Counted from the stretch's first letter, positions 53,005-62,440 are shown. The stretch: 64,000 nt of DNA from Pseudomonas tohonis (GCF_012767755.2 NZ_AP023189.1:1116001-1180000); one strand, 5' to 3'. Notes: a model not told the origin generated them from the sequence alone. Numbers and translations are program-made.

Positions 53005-53530
53005 TAGACGGCCAGGAAGCCGGAGCCCGGAGGTCCGTCTTTCTGCTATGGCGATTTTTATCCAGTTGGAGATCGGGGTCTCACTCCCGGTCATGACCAA
53101 GGCCACGACGGGGCGAGAAGCTACTCAGAGGTTTTGTAGGACGGCAATGCAGTTGCCCTGTAGGAATTCCCTCAGCCCGATAGGCAATCCGCAGAGGCCT
53201 GGCAAACAGGCTGTAGGAAACGATGAAGCGACTTATCGCCAATCGAAATTTCCAGAAGGCTTTCACAGGACGCCGGGCATAAAGATCCGTACTGGCAATT
53301 TGCTCTTTATTTCGTAAGAAAATCGCCATTATTCAATTGGGCGTATTTCTTACAAAACGCAGAAAATCCATGGCATTCAGCGGCTTGTGTGATTGGCGCC
53401 AGGATGATGGCAGGGTGTGACGGACAGCTGGCATATCCGGGTTTTTGAACGGCGCAGAATTTCTACTACGGTCCCTTTCATTGGTACACAAGTACTCATG
53501 GAGTCTTGGGTGTTGTAGGAGTTTTCATAA
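53005..53530. promoter_or_regulatory. AT-rich upstream region of the pilus operon
   Basis: No gene is supported in this stretch, whose composition is markedly AT-richer than its surroundings. It contains an inverted repeat (53315-53353) and should contain the csu promoter. Silencing by an H-NS-like protein (MvaT) would be expected for such DNA, by inference. Confidence 0.45.
53315..53353. promoter_or_regulatory. Inverted repeat GTAAGAAA...TTTCTTAC
   Basis: GTAAGAAA (53315-53322) and TTTCTTAC (53346-53353) with CGCC/GGCG inside make an imperfect hairpin or dyad operator about 180 bp upstream of the first pilin gene. Confidence 0.4.
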
Positions 53531-54070
53531 ATGAACCGCGCTCAGTTTTTGATTTCGTCCCTGGTGCTTCTGCCTCTGTCGTCGTCTCTGGAGGCCGCGG
53601 GGACGGTCCAGGGGCAGTTGGGTATACAACTCGTCATCGGCGCCGGCTGCACCGTGAACAACGGCAGCAACAACGGCAGCGCGAACACGTTCGGCAGCAT
53701 CGCCTTCGGCACCTATCCCAGCCTGAACAGCATCATCGAGGCGCAGTCCGTGGGCTCCTCGGCGGGCAGTTCGTTCGGGGTCACCTGCAACACCGGCACC
53801 AACTATTCGGTGGCCCTGGATTCGGGCCTGCACGCCACCGGCAACCAGCGCAACATGAGCGCCGGCGCCACCGACGTGATCGCCTACAACCTCTACAAGG
53901 AGGCGGCGCGCACGACGCTCTGGGGCAACGGCAGCAACGGCGGCACGGCCCTGGCCGGCACCGGCACCGGCGCCAACCAGGAACTGGTCGTCTACGGCCG
54001 CGTGCCGCCGCAGACGACACCCGCCACCGGCACCTATACCGATACCGTCCAGGTGACCATCACCTGGTAG
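53531..54070 (+). CDS. Csu-type major pilin-like subunit (spore coat U domain), CsuA/B position
   Basis: 179 residues with a signal peptide (FLISSLVLLPLSSSLEAAG) and one SCPU domain. It has the pilin pattern of archaic chaperone-usher pili: an early Cys (GAGCTVNNG) pairing with FGVTCNTG, IAYNLYKEAARTTLWGNGSNGG, and the terminal strand YTDTVQVTITW. First gene of the six-gene operon, so likely the main shaft subunit, secreted to the periplasm and assembled by donor-strand exchange. Spacing to the next gene is 76 bp. Confidence 0.88.
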   Translation: MNRAQFLISSLVLLPLSSSLEAAGTVQGQLGIQLVIGAGCTVNNGSNNGSANTFGSIAFGTYPSLNSIIEAQSVGSSAGSSFGVTCNTGTNYSVALDSGLHATGNQRNMSAGATDVIAYNLYKEAARTTLWGNGSNGGTALAGTGTGANQELVVYGRVPPQTTPATGTYTDTVQVTITW

Positions 54071-54146
54071 CGGGCGCACCGGGGCCGAGGCTCCGTCGCC
54101 GATGATCATTGCGACACGGAAGTAGAAATCACCACCAGGAACCGCC

Positions 54147-54674
54147 ATGGTCTGCCGTCGCGACAGCAAGTGGATATGGCTGGTGCTGATGGTTTCGACG
54201 GCGGCCAGCCCGTCGATCCATGCCGCCAGCAAGAGCGCCACCGTAGGGATCACCGCCGAAGTGTTGCCGGCCTGCAGTGCCGGAAGCACCGTCCCCGCGA
54301 CCCTCGGCCAGTTCGGCACCCTGGATTTCGGCACCCACTTCAACCTCGCCGCGCAGGTCACCGTGGTCGGCACGGCAGGGGCCGGTGCGCTGCGGGTCAA
54401 CTGCCTGACCAGCACCCCTTATCGCGTGCTGATCAGCGCCGGCGGCAGTGGCAACGTCAACGCCCGGCGCATGACCGGGCCCTCCGCCGCCCAGGTCAGC
54501 TACAACCTCTACACCTCCGCCACCTACGCGACCGTCTGGGACAACAGCATCGGCGTCACCGGGACCGGCAACGGGCAGGACCAGTTGCTGCCGGTGTACG
54601 GCCGCGTGCCGGTGCAGGCGACGCCGCTGTCGGGCACCTACACCGACACGGTCACCGTCACGGTGAGCTGGTGA
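54147..54674 (+). CDS. Csu-type pilin subunit (SCPU domain), second
   Basis: 175 residues; signal peptide near WLVLMVSTAASPSIHA, SCPU domain with VLPACSAGS and VNCLTSTPY as the cysteine pair, VSYNLYTSATYATVWD, and terminal YTDTVTVTVSW. A minor or adaptor pilin (CsuA-like by order). Its stop and the next start share one base, so the two are coupled. Confidence 0.87.
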   Translation: MVCRRDSKWIWLVLMVSTAASPSIHAASKSATVGITAEVLPACSAGSTVPATLGQFGTLDFGTHFNLAAQVTVVGTAGAGALRVNCLTSTPYRVLISAGGSGNVNARRMTGPSAAQVSYNLYTSATYATVWDNSIGVTGTGNGQDQLLPVYGRVPVQATPLSGTYTDTVTVTVSW

Positions 54675-55222
54675 TGGGGCGCCTGCCGGCGTTCGCCTGC
54701 CTGGCGCTGCTGCCGTGCCTGCCGTGCCTCGCGGACACGGGCACCAACGAGTTGCAGATCACCCAGCTGTTCGAGATCAAGGCCGCGGTCACCGCCGGCT
54801 GCGTGCTGGGCAGCGGCGGCAGCGACGTGACCACCTACGGCAGCATCAACTTCGGCCAGGTCAGCACCCTGCCCAGCGACGTGACCCGCGTGAGCACCGT
54901 GGGCAATGGTTCGATCCAGCTGCAATGCACGCCCGGCACGGCGCTGACCATCGCCATCAATGCCGGGCTCAACACCGCCAGCGTCAGCGGCGGGCGCTAC
55001 ATGATCAAGGGCGCCGAGACCCTGCGCTACCAGCTGTACAAGGACGCCGGCTACAGCGCGGTGTGGGGCGACGGCAGCAACGGCGCCACGGCCCTGAGCG
55101 TGAACTACAGCGCCACCAGCGGCGCCCAGTCCTACCCGATCTACGCGCGGCTGTTCGCCGTGGGCAGCATGCCCAGCGCCGGCATCTACAACGACACGGT
55201 GACGGTCACCGTCAGCTATTGA
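54674..55222 (+). CDS. Csu-type pilin subunit (SCPU domain), third
   Basis: 182 residues from ATG 54674; signal peptide ACLALLPCLPCLAD, cysteine pair in AGCVLGSG and LQCTPGT, LRYQLYKDAGYSAVWGDGSNG, and end strand YNDTVTVTVSY. By order it corresponds to CsuB. All three pilins share the same end strand that completes the neighbouring subunit. Confidence 0.87.
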   Translation: MGRLPAFACLALLPCLPCLADTGTNELQITQLFEIKAAVTAGCVLGSGGSDVTTYGSINFGQVSTLPSDVTRVSTVGNGSIQLQCTPGTALTIAINAGLNTASVSGGRYMIKGAETLRYQLYKDAGYSAVWGDGSNGATALSVNYSATSGAQSYPIYARLFAVGSMPSAGIYNDTVTVTVSY

Positions 55223-55235
55223 AGGGGGAATACCC

Positions 55236-56024
55236 ATGCAGCGAACCGCCCATGGACATGGCCTGCGCACCGGCGCCCGCGCCGTCCTGCTGGGACTCGC
55301 CCTGACGGCGGCAAGCGATGCCGATGCGGCCAGCTCGGTGCTGATCTGGCCGATCAACCCGACCATCGAGGCCGAGCAGAAGGCCGCCGCGCTGTGGCTG
55401 GAGAACCGCGGCCAGCAGCCGGTGGGCCTGCAGGTGCGGGTGATGGCCTGGCGCCAGGGCGATTTCGACGACCGGCTCGATGCGCAGCGCAGCGTGATCG
55501 GCAGCCCGCCGGTGGTGACCATCGCGCCGGGCAAGCGGCAGATGATCCGCCTGATCGCCACCCAGCCTGCGCCGGCCGGCACCGAGCAGGCCTACCGGGT
55601 GCTGGTGGACGAGATGCTGCAGCCCGGCGCGGTGGCCGATCCGCAGCTGGGGGTCAAGTTCCAGATGCGCTATTCGGTGCCGCTGTTCGTCTTCGGCACG
55701 GGCGTGGCGCCGGCGCCGGTCCCGGGGGCCAAGCCCCGGGAGGGCGTGCAGGTGCTGCAGCCGAAACTCAGCTACCAGGTGCGCCAGGAAGGTGGCCGGC
55801 ACTACCTGTTCCTGAGCAACCAGGGGGCGGCCCATGCGCGGCTGTCCAGGGTCTCGGTGCGCCAGGGGAGCGCCCGCACGCTGATCGCCGACGGCCTGCT
55901 GGGCTACGTGCTGCCCGGCGCGCAGATGCGCTGGCAACTGCCGGACACGGTGCCCGGCGGCCAGTTCGTGCTGGAGGCGCGGATCAACGAACAGGCCGAG
56001 CCCCAGCCGATCCCGTTGCAGTGA
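55236..56024 (+). CDS. csuC: Periplasmic pilus chaperone (CsuC-like)
   Basis: 262 residues, PapD-like two-domain chaperone of the archaic type. Signal peptide, then SVLIWPINPTIEAEQKAAALWLENRG as the first strands, VVTIAPGKRQMIRLI in the region of the conserved Arg/Lys that anchor the subunit terminus, and a second domain. It caps pilin subunits in the periplasm and hands them to the usher. Ribosome site AAGGGGG upstream. Confidence 0.9.
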   Translation: MQRTAHGHGLRTGARAVLLGLALTAASDADAASSVLIWPINPTIEAEQKAAALWLENRGQQPVGLQVRVMAWRQGDFDDRLDAQRSVIGSPPVVTIAPGKRQMIRLIATQPAPAGTEQAYRVLVDEMLQPGAVADPQLGVKFQMRYSVPLFVFGTGVAPAPVPGAKPREGVQVLQPKLSYQVRQEGGRHYLFLSNQGAAHARLSRVSVRQGSARTLIADGLLGYVLPGAQMRWQLPDTVPGGQFVLEARINEQAEPQPIPLQ

Positions 56025-56049
56025 TCCGCCGCAGGCCGGTCGTCGAGGG

Positions 56050-58470
56050 ATGGCGCGCAATGGGGGGAGTGGGCGCAACACCAGCACGCGGGCCAGGTGC
56101 CCGTGGTGCGGGCTCGTCTTCGCCGTGCTGCTCGGTGGCGCCCCCTGGGCGGCCGAGCCGACCCCGCCTCCGGACGACGCCGCGCCTGCCGCCACTCCGG
56201 CCGGGCCCACGGCGACCGACCCCGGCGCGGTGCCCGGGGAATACAGCCTCTACCTGGAGCTGCTGGTGAACGAGATGGCCACCGACAAGGTGGTGCCGGT
56301 GACCGTCCGCGATGGGCGCTATTTCGTCGATGCCGAGGACCTGCGCGGCGTCGGCGTGCGCCTGCCCGAGGGCGCCAGCGGGCCGCAGGCGCTGGATGCC
56401 ATCGAGGGCCTGGGCAGCGAGTACGACCAGGAGCTGCAACGCCTGAAGCTGACGCTGCCCAGCGAGTGGCTGCCGCGCCAGGAGGTGGGTGACACCAGCG
56501 TGTATGCACGCACGCCGGCCCGCGCCGACTTCGGGGCGCTGTTCAACTACGACCTCTACTACACCGACAGCGATGCCGGGCAGCGCTACGCCAACACCTG
56601 GCTGGAGCAGCGCCTGTTCGGCGGCTTCGGCACCCTGGGCAACACCGGCGTGTACCGCAGGAGCTTCGGTGACAGCGAAGGCGAGGGCGACGGCTACGTG
56701 CGCTACGACACGCTGTGGACCTTCAACGACCAGGACAGCCTGCGCAGCGTGCAGGTGGGCGACCTGGTCACCGGCGCGCTGACCTGGAACAGCGCGGTGC
56801 GGGTCGGTGGCGTGCAGGTCTCGCGCAACTTCGCCCTGCGCCCGGACCTGGTCACCTACCCGCTGCCACGCTTCAGCGGCGACGCCGCGGTGCCGAGCAC
56901 GGTGGACCTGTTCATCAACAATGCGCGGGTCAGCAGCGACAACCTGCAGCCCGGGCCCTTCACCGTCAGCAACGTGCCGTACATCAGCGGTGCGGGCACC
57001 GCCACGGTGGTCACCACCGATGCCCTCGGCCGGCAGGTCTCCACCGACGTGCCCTTCTACGTGACCAACACGCTGCTGCAGAAGGGCCTCTACGACTATT
57101 CCCTGGGGGCGGGGAAGCTGCGCGAGGACTACGGGCTGGAGAGCTTCTCCTACGGCAGCAGCGTGGGCACCGGCACCTTCCGCTACGGCATCAGCGACGC
57201 CTTCACCCTGGAGACCCACGCCGAGCTGGGCGAGGCGCTGCGCCTGGGCGGGCTCGGCGGCACCTTCGGGCTGGGCAACTGGGGCACCTTCGGCACCTCG
57301 GTTTCCGAGAGCGCCTACGACGGCCTGCGCGGCCGCCAGGCCAGCCTCGGCTACAGCTACTACTCGCCGTGGTTCGGCTTCGCCTTCCAGCGCGTGCAGC
57401 GCAGCTCGGGCTTCGTCGACGTCAGCCAGGTCAGCGCCCTGGAGCTGGGGCGCGAGGAGCTGGGCCTGGCGCGGCGCACCGACCAGGTGACCTTCTCGGT
57501 GAGCCCCGAGGAGGTCGGCAGCCTGGGGGTGGGCTACTTCTCCAGCGAGACCCGCAGCGGCGAGCGCACCCGCGTGCTCAACCTGTCCTGGTCGCGCAGC
57601 CTGTGGGCCAACAGCAGCCTGTACGTGTCGATGAACCGCGAGCTGGGCACCTCGGGCTACTCGGCCCTGGTGCAGCTGATCATGCCGTTCGACATGCTCT
57701 CCACCTTCAGCGCCAGCGTGGAGCGCGACACCGGCGGCAAGTACCGCGAGCGCGTCAACTACGGGCGCACCGCGCCCAGCCAGGGGGGCGTCGGCTACAA
57801 CCTCAGCTACGCCGCCGGCGGTGGCAGCTACAAGCAGGCCGACCTGACCTGGCGCACGCCCTACACCCAGCTGCAGGTGGGCCTGTACGACAACGACGGC
57901 GAGCGCACCCAGTGGGGCGATGTCAGCGGCTCGCTGGTGTGGATGGACGGCGGGGTGTTCCCCAGCAACCGCATCAACGACGCCTTCGTCCTGGTCAGCA
58001 CCTCGGGCTACGCCGACGTGCCGGTGAACTTCGAGCACCAGCTGCTGGGCCGCACCGACAGCCGTGGCCACCTGCTGGTGCCCTGGGTGCCGTCCTATTA
58101 CCGCGCCAACTACGAGATCGACCCGCTGGGGCTGCCGGGCAACGTGCGCATCGCCGAGGTCGCCCAGGAGATCGCCGTGCACCAGGGCAGCGGCGCGCTG
58201 CTGGAGTTCCCCATGGAGCGGGTGGTGGCGGCCAGCATCCTGCTCATCGACGTGCGCGGCGAGGTGCTGCCGCGCGGCAGCCTGGCGCGGGTCGAGGGGC
58301 GTGACCTGGAGGCCTACGTGGGCTGGGACGGGCTGGTGTATTTCGAGGGGCTGGAACAACGCAACGCGCTGCGCGTGGAGCTGCCCGATGGCAGCCGGTG
58401 CGCGGTGACGGTGGAACTGAAGACGCTGGACGAGGAGCTGTCGCAGGTCGGCCCGCTGACCTGCCGCTGA
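56050..58470 (+). CDS. csuD: Outer-membrane usher (CsuD-like)
   Basis: 806 residues. After an N-terminal basic/hydrophobic leader, the N-domain (YSLYLELLVNEMATDKVVPV) precedes the beta-barrel with many alternating strands (for example FRYGISDAFTLETHAELGEAL), and C-terminal domains end LSQVGPLTCR. Ushers secrete and polymerise pilus subunits through the outer membrane. The start is uncertain because the region before the mature domain is short and GC-rich. Essential partner of the chaperone encoded 25 bp upstream. Confidence 0.92.
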   Translation: MARNGGSGRNTSTRARCPWCGLVFAVLLGGAPWAAEPTPPPDDAAPAATPAGPTATDPGAVPGEYSLYLELLVNEMATDKVVPVTVRDGRYFVDAEDLRGVGVRLPEGASGPQALDAIEGLGSEYDQELQRLKLTLPSEWLPRQEVGDTSVYARTPARADFGALFNYDLYYTDSDAGQRYANTWLEQRLFGGFGTLGNTGVYRRSFGDSEGEGDGYVRYDTLWTFNDQDSLRSVQVGDLVTGALTWNSAVRVGGVQVSRNFALRPDLVTYPLPRFSGDAAVPSTVDLFINNARVSSDNLQPGPFTVSNVPYISGAGTATVVTTDALGRQVSTDVPFYVTNTLLQKGLYDYSLGAGKLREDYGLESFSYGSSVGTGTFRYGISDAFTLETHAELGEALRLGGLGGTFGLGNWGTFGTSVSESAYDGLRGRQASLGYSYYSPWFGFAFQRVQRSSGFVDVSQVSALELGREELGLARRTDQVTFSVSPEEVGSLGVGYFSSETRSGERTRVLNLSWSRSLWANSSLYVSMNRELGTSGYSALVQLIMPFDMLSTFSASVERDTGGKYRERVNYGRTAPSQGGVGYNLSYAAGGGSYKQADLTWRTPYTQLQVGLYDNDGERTQWGDVSGSLVWMDGGVFPSNRINDAFVLVSTSGYADVPVNFEHQLLGRTDSRGHLLVPWVPSYYRANYEIDPLGLPGNVRIAEVAQEIAVHQGSGALLEFPMERVVAASILLIDVRGEVLPRGSLARVEGRDLEAYVGWDGLVYFEGLEQRNALRVELPDGSRCAVTVELKTLDEELSQVGPLTCR

Positions 58471-58493
58471 TCCGTCCGAACGAGGACCGAGCC

Positions 58494-59465
58494 ATGGATG
58501 CGAAGCGCACGATCGTCCCCTTCCTGTTGCTGCTGGCGCTCTGGCTGGGGGCGGGCCGCGCCTGGGCGGTGTGCACCACGGTCAACCCAGCGGTGAGCCT
58601 GGGCAGCGTGAGTTCCTTCACCCTCAACGCTTCCGCGCAGGGCAACCTGGGCGGTGCGGGGCTGACCTGCGGGTCGTTCCTCGCCCTGCTGGCGGCCAAC
58701 TACGTGCAGGTCACCCTGCAGTCCGCCGCGCCGGTGCTCAGCGACGGCAATGGCAACAGCATCCCGCTGAAGGTGTTCGTCAGCAACGGCGGCACCGAGA
58801 TCACCCCGGGCTCGACGGTGCAGCTGAGCAGCCTCGCGGTGCTGGCGCTGCTGACCAACGCCACCACGGGCATCAACCTGTACTTCCAGGCCCAGGCCGC
58901 CAACGTGCCCGCCGGCACCTACACCACATCGGTGGTGTTCACCTGGCGCTACGCGATCTGCGAATCCGGCGCGCTGAACCTGTGCAGCTGGCAACGCAGC
59001 CCGGGCGTCACCCAGAACTGCCCGGCGGGCCTGTGCGGCGCGCCGACCAACTGGGGGACGGGGGTGACCGCCACCAGCACCGTGACCCTGGTGGTCACCA
59101 AGGCCTGCGCCCTGAACAGCTACCAGAACGTCGACCTGGGCAGCCAGGCGCTGGTCAGCCAGTTCACCTCGGTGACCCGCGCCATCACCCTGACCTGCAC
59201 CAGCGACGAGGGCTACCTGGTCAGCTTCGACAACGGCCAGAACTACCAGGCGCCCTGGCGACGCATGGCCAGCGGGGCCAACCGCCTGGGCTACAACATC
59301 TACTTCCCCAATACGACGACCGTGTGGAACACCACGCAGAACCTGTCGCAGAAGGGCACGGGACTGCAGCAGACGGTGAACTTCCAGGTGACCGTCGACC
59401 CCACGCAGGCCAACGTGCCGGTGGGCACCTACATCGACAACGTGACCCTGATCATCAACTACTGA
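58494..59465 (+). CDS. csuE: Pilus tip adhesin (CsuE-like), two SCPU domains
   Basis: 323 residues. Signal peptide (VPFLLLLALWLGAGRAWA), a first SCPU domain (about 25-165) and a second (about 190-323) with CALNSYQNVDLGSQ and the terminal strand YIDNVTLIINY. The two-domain layout and position as last operon gene match the tip subunit of Csu pili, which gives adhesion to hydrophobic surfaces and biofilm. I chose ATG 58494; the in-frame extension upstream overlaps the usher end. Confidence 0.9.
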   Translation: MDAKRTIVPFLLLLALWLGAGRAWAVCTTVNPAVSLGSVSSFTLNASAQGNLGGAGLTCGSFLALLAANYVQVTLQSAAPVLSDGNGNSIPLKVFVSNGGTEITPGSTVQLSSLAVLALLTNATTGINLYFQAQAANVPAGTYTTSVVFTWRYAICESGALNLCSWQRSPGVTQNCPAGLCGAPTNWGTGVTATSTVTLVVTKACALNSYQNVDLGSQALVSQFTSVTRAITLTCTSDEGYLVSFDNGQNYQAPWRRMASGANRLGYNIYFPNTTTVWNTTQNLSQKGTGLQQTVNFQVTVDPTQANVPVGTYIDNVTLIINY

Positions 59466-59520
59466 CGGGCGGGGACGGTGTACCCTTGCGCGCTGTTCCC
59501 GAACCCTCCGGAGTAGAGAC

Positions 59521-60111
59521 ATGGGCCTGGCGCAGTTCCGCCACTGGGTTTTCGACATGGACGGCACCCTCACCGTCGCCGTCCACGATTTCGCCGCGAT
59601 CCGCCGCGAGCTGGCGATCCCGCCGGAGGACGACATCCTCCATCACCTTGCCGCGCTGCCCGCCGAGGAGGCCCGCGCCAAGCACGCCTGGCTGCTGGAG
59701 CACGAGCGCGAACTGGCGGTGAACGCCCGCCCGGCGGCCGGCGCCGTCGAGCTGGTGCGCGAGCTGCACGCGCGCGGTGTGCGCCTCGGCATCCTCACCC
59801 GCAACGCCCGCGAGCTGGCGCTGCTGACGCTGCAGGCCATCGGCGTGGAAGATTGCTTCGCCCCGGCCGACATCCTCGGCCGCGACGAGGCGCCACCCAA
59901 GCCGCACCCGGGTGGGCTGCAGCACCTGGCCGCGCGCTGGCGCGTGGCGGCGAGCGAGATGGTGATGGTCGGCGACTACCGCTTCGACCTCGATTGCGGG
60001 CGCGCCGCCGGGACCGCCACGGTGCTGGTCAATCTGCCGGAGAACCCCTGGCCGGAGCTCACCGACTGGTATGCCGAGGACTGCGCGCAGTTGCTGCTGT
60101 TGGCGCGGTAG
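59521..60111 (+). CDS. HAD-superfamily phosphatase
   Basis: 196 residues. HAD motif I VFDMDGTLT, motif II ILTRNAREL and motifs III/IV KPHPGGLQHL and VGDYRFDLDCGRAAG, all as in phosphoglycolate-phosphatase-like members. It hydrolyses a phosphate ester; substrate unknown. GGAG lies just before the ATG. It converges with the metallopeptidase gene. Confidence 0.88.
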   Translation: MGLAQFRHWVFDMDGTLTVAVHDFAAIRRELAIPPEDDILHHLAALPAEEARAKHAWLLEHERELAVNARPAAGAVELVRELHARGVRLGILTRNARELALLTLQAIGVEDCFAPADILGRDEAPPKPHPGGLQHLAARWRVAASEMVMVGDYRFDLDCGRAAGTATVLVNLPENPWPELTDWYAEDCAQLLLLAR

Positions 60112-60149
60112 CGGGCGTCGTGCGGTGACCGCATGGGTTTCGCACGCTG

Positions 60150-61019
60150 TTACAGGTTGCGCGCGGTGAAGGTGTCGCAGCGGTTGATGTCGCCGCGCTC
60201 GAAGCCTGTGCGGAACCATTTCACCCGCTGCGCCGAGGTGCCGTGGGTGAAGGAGTCGGGTACCACCTGGCCGCGTGCCTGCTTCTGCAGGCGGTCGTCG
60301 CCGATGGCGTTGGCGGCATTGAGGGCTTCTTCGAGGTCGCCGGGCTCCAGCCAGTCGAGGCGCTGCTGGGCGTGGAAGGCCCAGACGCCGGCCAGGCAGT
60401 CGGCCTGGAGCTCCTGGCGCACCAGCAGGCCGTCCGCGCCTTCCACCTTCTCGCCCCGCTGGCGCGCGGCGTTCACCTTGGCCGAGACGCCGAGCAGGGT
60501 CTGCACGTGGTGGCCGACCTCGTGGGCGATCACGTAGGCCTGGGCGAAGTCGCCGGCGGCGGAGAAGCGCTGGGCCATCTCGCGGAAGAAGTCGAGGTCC
60601 AGGTACACCTGGCGGTCGCCGGGGCAGTAGAAGGGGCCGACCGCCGAGGAGGCGAAGCCGCAGGCCGACTGCACGCCACCGTTGAACAGCACCAGCTTCG
60701 GGTCCTGATACTGGCGGCCGCCCTGCTGGAAGATCGCCTGCCAGGTGTCCTCGGTGTCGCCGAGCACGGCGCGGACGAACTCCGCTTCCTGGTCGTCGCC
60801 CGGCGGTGCACCGCTGTGCGGGGGGGCGGTGGACAGCCCGCCCTGGCCGACGATCTGGCCGAGGATGGTCAGCGGGTCCTCGCCCATCAGCATGCCGATC
60901 ACCACGACCAGGGCGATGCCGCCGAGCCCGATGCTCTTGCCACCGCCCAGGCGCATGCCGCCGCCGCTGCCGCGCGCATCCACCACGTTGTCGCTGCGTC
61001 TCGCCCGTTGCCAGCGCAT
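60150..61019 (-). CDS. Neutral zinc metallopeptidase (KPN_02809/YpfJ family)
   Basis: 289 residues. An N-terminal membrane helix (GLGGIALVVVIGMLMG) and a periplasmic catalytic part with HEVGHHVQTLLG (HExxH with the third ligand further on, ELQADCLAGVWA) and the typical GPFYCPGDRQVYLDLDFF. The biological substrate is unknown in this family. I chose ATG 61019; the open frame reads much further upstream through a neighbouring gene on the same strand in another frame and is not real. Confidence 0.9.
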   Translation of the reverse strand: MRWQRARRSDNVVDARGSGGGMRLGGGKSIGLGGIALVVVIGMLMGEDPLTILGQIVGQGGLSTAPPHSGAPPGDDQEAEFVRAVLGDTEDTWQAIFQQGGRQYQDPKLVLFNGGVQSACGFASSAVGPFYCPGDRQVYLDLDFFREMAQRFSAAGDFAQAYVIAHEVGHHVQTLLGVSAKVNAARQRGEKVEGADGLLVRQELQADCLAGVWAFHAQQRLDWLEPGDLEEALNAANAIGDDRLQKQARGQVVPDSFTHGTSAQRVKWFRTGFERGDINRCDTFTARNL

Positions 61020-61087
61020 CTGCCGATCCTTGTCTTCGTCGAGGCCTTGAGTGTCGTAGCTGACGGCGGGAGGCGCCAGCCCGGTCG

Positions 61088-61942
61088 TCAGGCGAGCCGG
61101 TCGGGGGCCACCAGCAGGCGGGCCTGGGCCAGCAGCTGTACGGCCCCGCCGACATGCACCTGGCCGCTTTCGTCCACACGCACGTCGAGCCGGCTGGGGC
61201 GGTCGAGGAAGCGGCCCTGGTTGAGGGCGAAGCCCGGGCCGCGCGGCTCCAGGCCCTTGTCCACCAGCCAGGCGGCGACCGGCCCGGCGGCGCTGCCGGT
61301 GGCGATGTCCTCGACCACGCCGAGGGGGTCCCAGGTGCGGCCTTCGCGGGCGTCGACGTCGAGGAGGAAGACGAAGGCGGCGCCGATGGCCGCGAGCTCC
61401 TCGTCCAGGCCGCGCTGCTGGCGCGCGCCGGCCAGGCCGGCGGCGGTCACCGGCAGCAGCAGGTAGGGCAGCCCGGTGCTGACGACCCGGGGCGCATGGC
61501 GTCGGTCCCACTCGCTGGAGAAGGCGGCGGCGAAGGCCTCGGCGGCCTTCGCGTCGAGCTCGGCACCGAACTCGGCGACGCCCTGGTTCATCTCGGCGTA
61601 GAAACCCTCGCCCTGGCGGCGGGTGGCCAGGGTCACGCGCTTCTCGGGCAGCTGCAGCGCCCATTCGGCGTGCTCGCCGGGGGCGTGCAGGTGGTGCAGC
61701 AGGGCGGCCGCTCCGAGGATGGGGTGGCCGGCGAAGGGCAACTCCTCTTCCACGGTGAACACCCGAGCGGCGAATTCGCCGGGCCGGGTGCCCGGCTCCA
61801 GGAAGATCGACTCGAACTGGCGCAGCTCGCGGGTCAGGCCCAGCATGGCCGCGCCCGAAAGGCCGCGGGCGTCGGGGAAGACCGCCAGGCCATTGCCTGC
61901 CAGTACGCGTTCGGCGAATACATCGACCTGCCAGTAATCCAT
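61088..61942 (-). CDS. PhzF-family isomerase/epimerase-like protein
   Basis: 284 residues. WQVDVFAERVLAGNGLAVF is the hallmark N-terminal strand with the conserved Asn-Gly/Leu region, FESIFLEPG carries the conserved Glu, and FAGHPILGAAALL and EDIATGSAAGPVAAWLV are the two PhzF-fold signatures. No phenazine genes are nearby, so a phenazine role is unlikely. I chose MDYWQVD at 61942. A perfect 12-bp hairpin lies just upstream. Confidence 0.88.
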   Translation of the reverse strand: MDYWQVDVFAERVLAGNGLAVFPDARGLSGAAMLGLTRELRQFESIFLEPGTRPGEFAARVFTVEEELPFAGHPILGAAALLHHLHAPGEHAEWALQLPEKRVTLATRRQGEGFYAEMNQGVAEFGAELDAKAAEAFAAAFSSEWDRRHAPRVVSTGLPYLLLPVTAAGLAGARQQRGLDEELAAIGAAFVFLLDVDAREGRTWDPLGVVEDIATGSAAGPVAAWLVDKGLEPRGPGFALNQGRFLDRPSRLDVRVDESGQVHVGGAVQLLAQARLLVAPDRLA

Positions 61943-61962
61943 TTTCGGCTCCGTGAAATGCA

Positions 61963-61987
61963 CGCGGCCGCCCCTGGGGCGGCCGCG
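61963..61987 (-). terminator. Strong GC hairpin behind the DUF411 gene
   Basis: CGCGGCCGCCCC and GGGGCGGCCGCG lie back to back about one base, 16 bp beyond the DUF411 stop on the leftward strand, between that gene and the PhzF-like gene. No T-run. It would act as a terminator or mRNA stabiliser. Confidence 0.5.
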
Positions 61988-62002
61988 CTGGGAAAGGGGC
62001 GC

Positions 62003-62440
62003 TCAGTGTGCCGGATATTCGGCCAGCACGCTCTCGCCGCCCTGGGCCGAGACGCCGATCACCTGGTAGGCGTCCTGCATGCCGTCCATCTCCATGCCCG
62101 GCGAGCCCATGGGCATGCCCGGCACGGCGGCGCCGACCAGGTCCTGGCGCGCGCGCAGTGCCAGCACGTCCTTGGCCGGCACATGGCCCTCGACGAACTT
62201 GCCGTCGATCACGCCGGTGTGGCACGAGCCCAGGCGGTGGGGCACGCCGAGGCGGGCCTTGACCGAGGCCATGTCGTTCTCGACGTGGTCGTTGACCTGG
62301 ATGCCGTTGTCACGCAGGTGGCTGATCCAGGCCTTGCAGCAACCGCAGTTGGGGTCGCGGTAGACGTCCATGGAGACGGTTTCCGCGGCCTGGGCGAACA
62401 GTGGGGCGAAGAACAGGGAGGCGAGAAGGGCACGGCGCAT
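62003..62440 (-). CDS. DUF411-domain periplasmic protein (copper-associated)
   Basis: 145 residues with a signal peptide (LLASLFFAPLFAQAAE). The DUF411 core is visible: VYRDPNCGCCKAWISHLRDNGI with the CxCC cysteines, then GSCHTGVIDGKFVEGHVPAKDV. The C-terminus is methionine-rich (PGMPMGSPGMEMDGM), as in copper-binding proteins. DUF411 proteins are often found next to copper-resistance genes, but none is adjacent here. Copper binding is inferred. Confidence 0.88.
   Translation of the reverse strand: MRRALLASLFFAPLFAQAAETVSMDVYRDPNCGCCKAWISHLRDNGIQVNDHVENDMASVKARLGVPHRLGSCHTGVIDGKFVEGHVPAKDVLALRARQDLVGAAVPGMPMGSPGMEMDGMQDAYQVIGVSAQGGESVLAEYPAH

Noticed and set aside
51963..53005. CRISPR array
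   Set aside because: Repeats here are two long tandem palindromic units, not short direct repeats with unique spacers; no cas genes.
55984..58359. 791-codon minus-strand frame over the usher gene
   Set aside because: Antisense of a recognised outer-membrane usher; composition is not protein-like.
60150..62225. 691-codon frame as a large metallopeptidase
   Set aside because: The family is about 290 residues; the upstream extension is a shifted frame of the PhzF-like gene.
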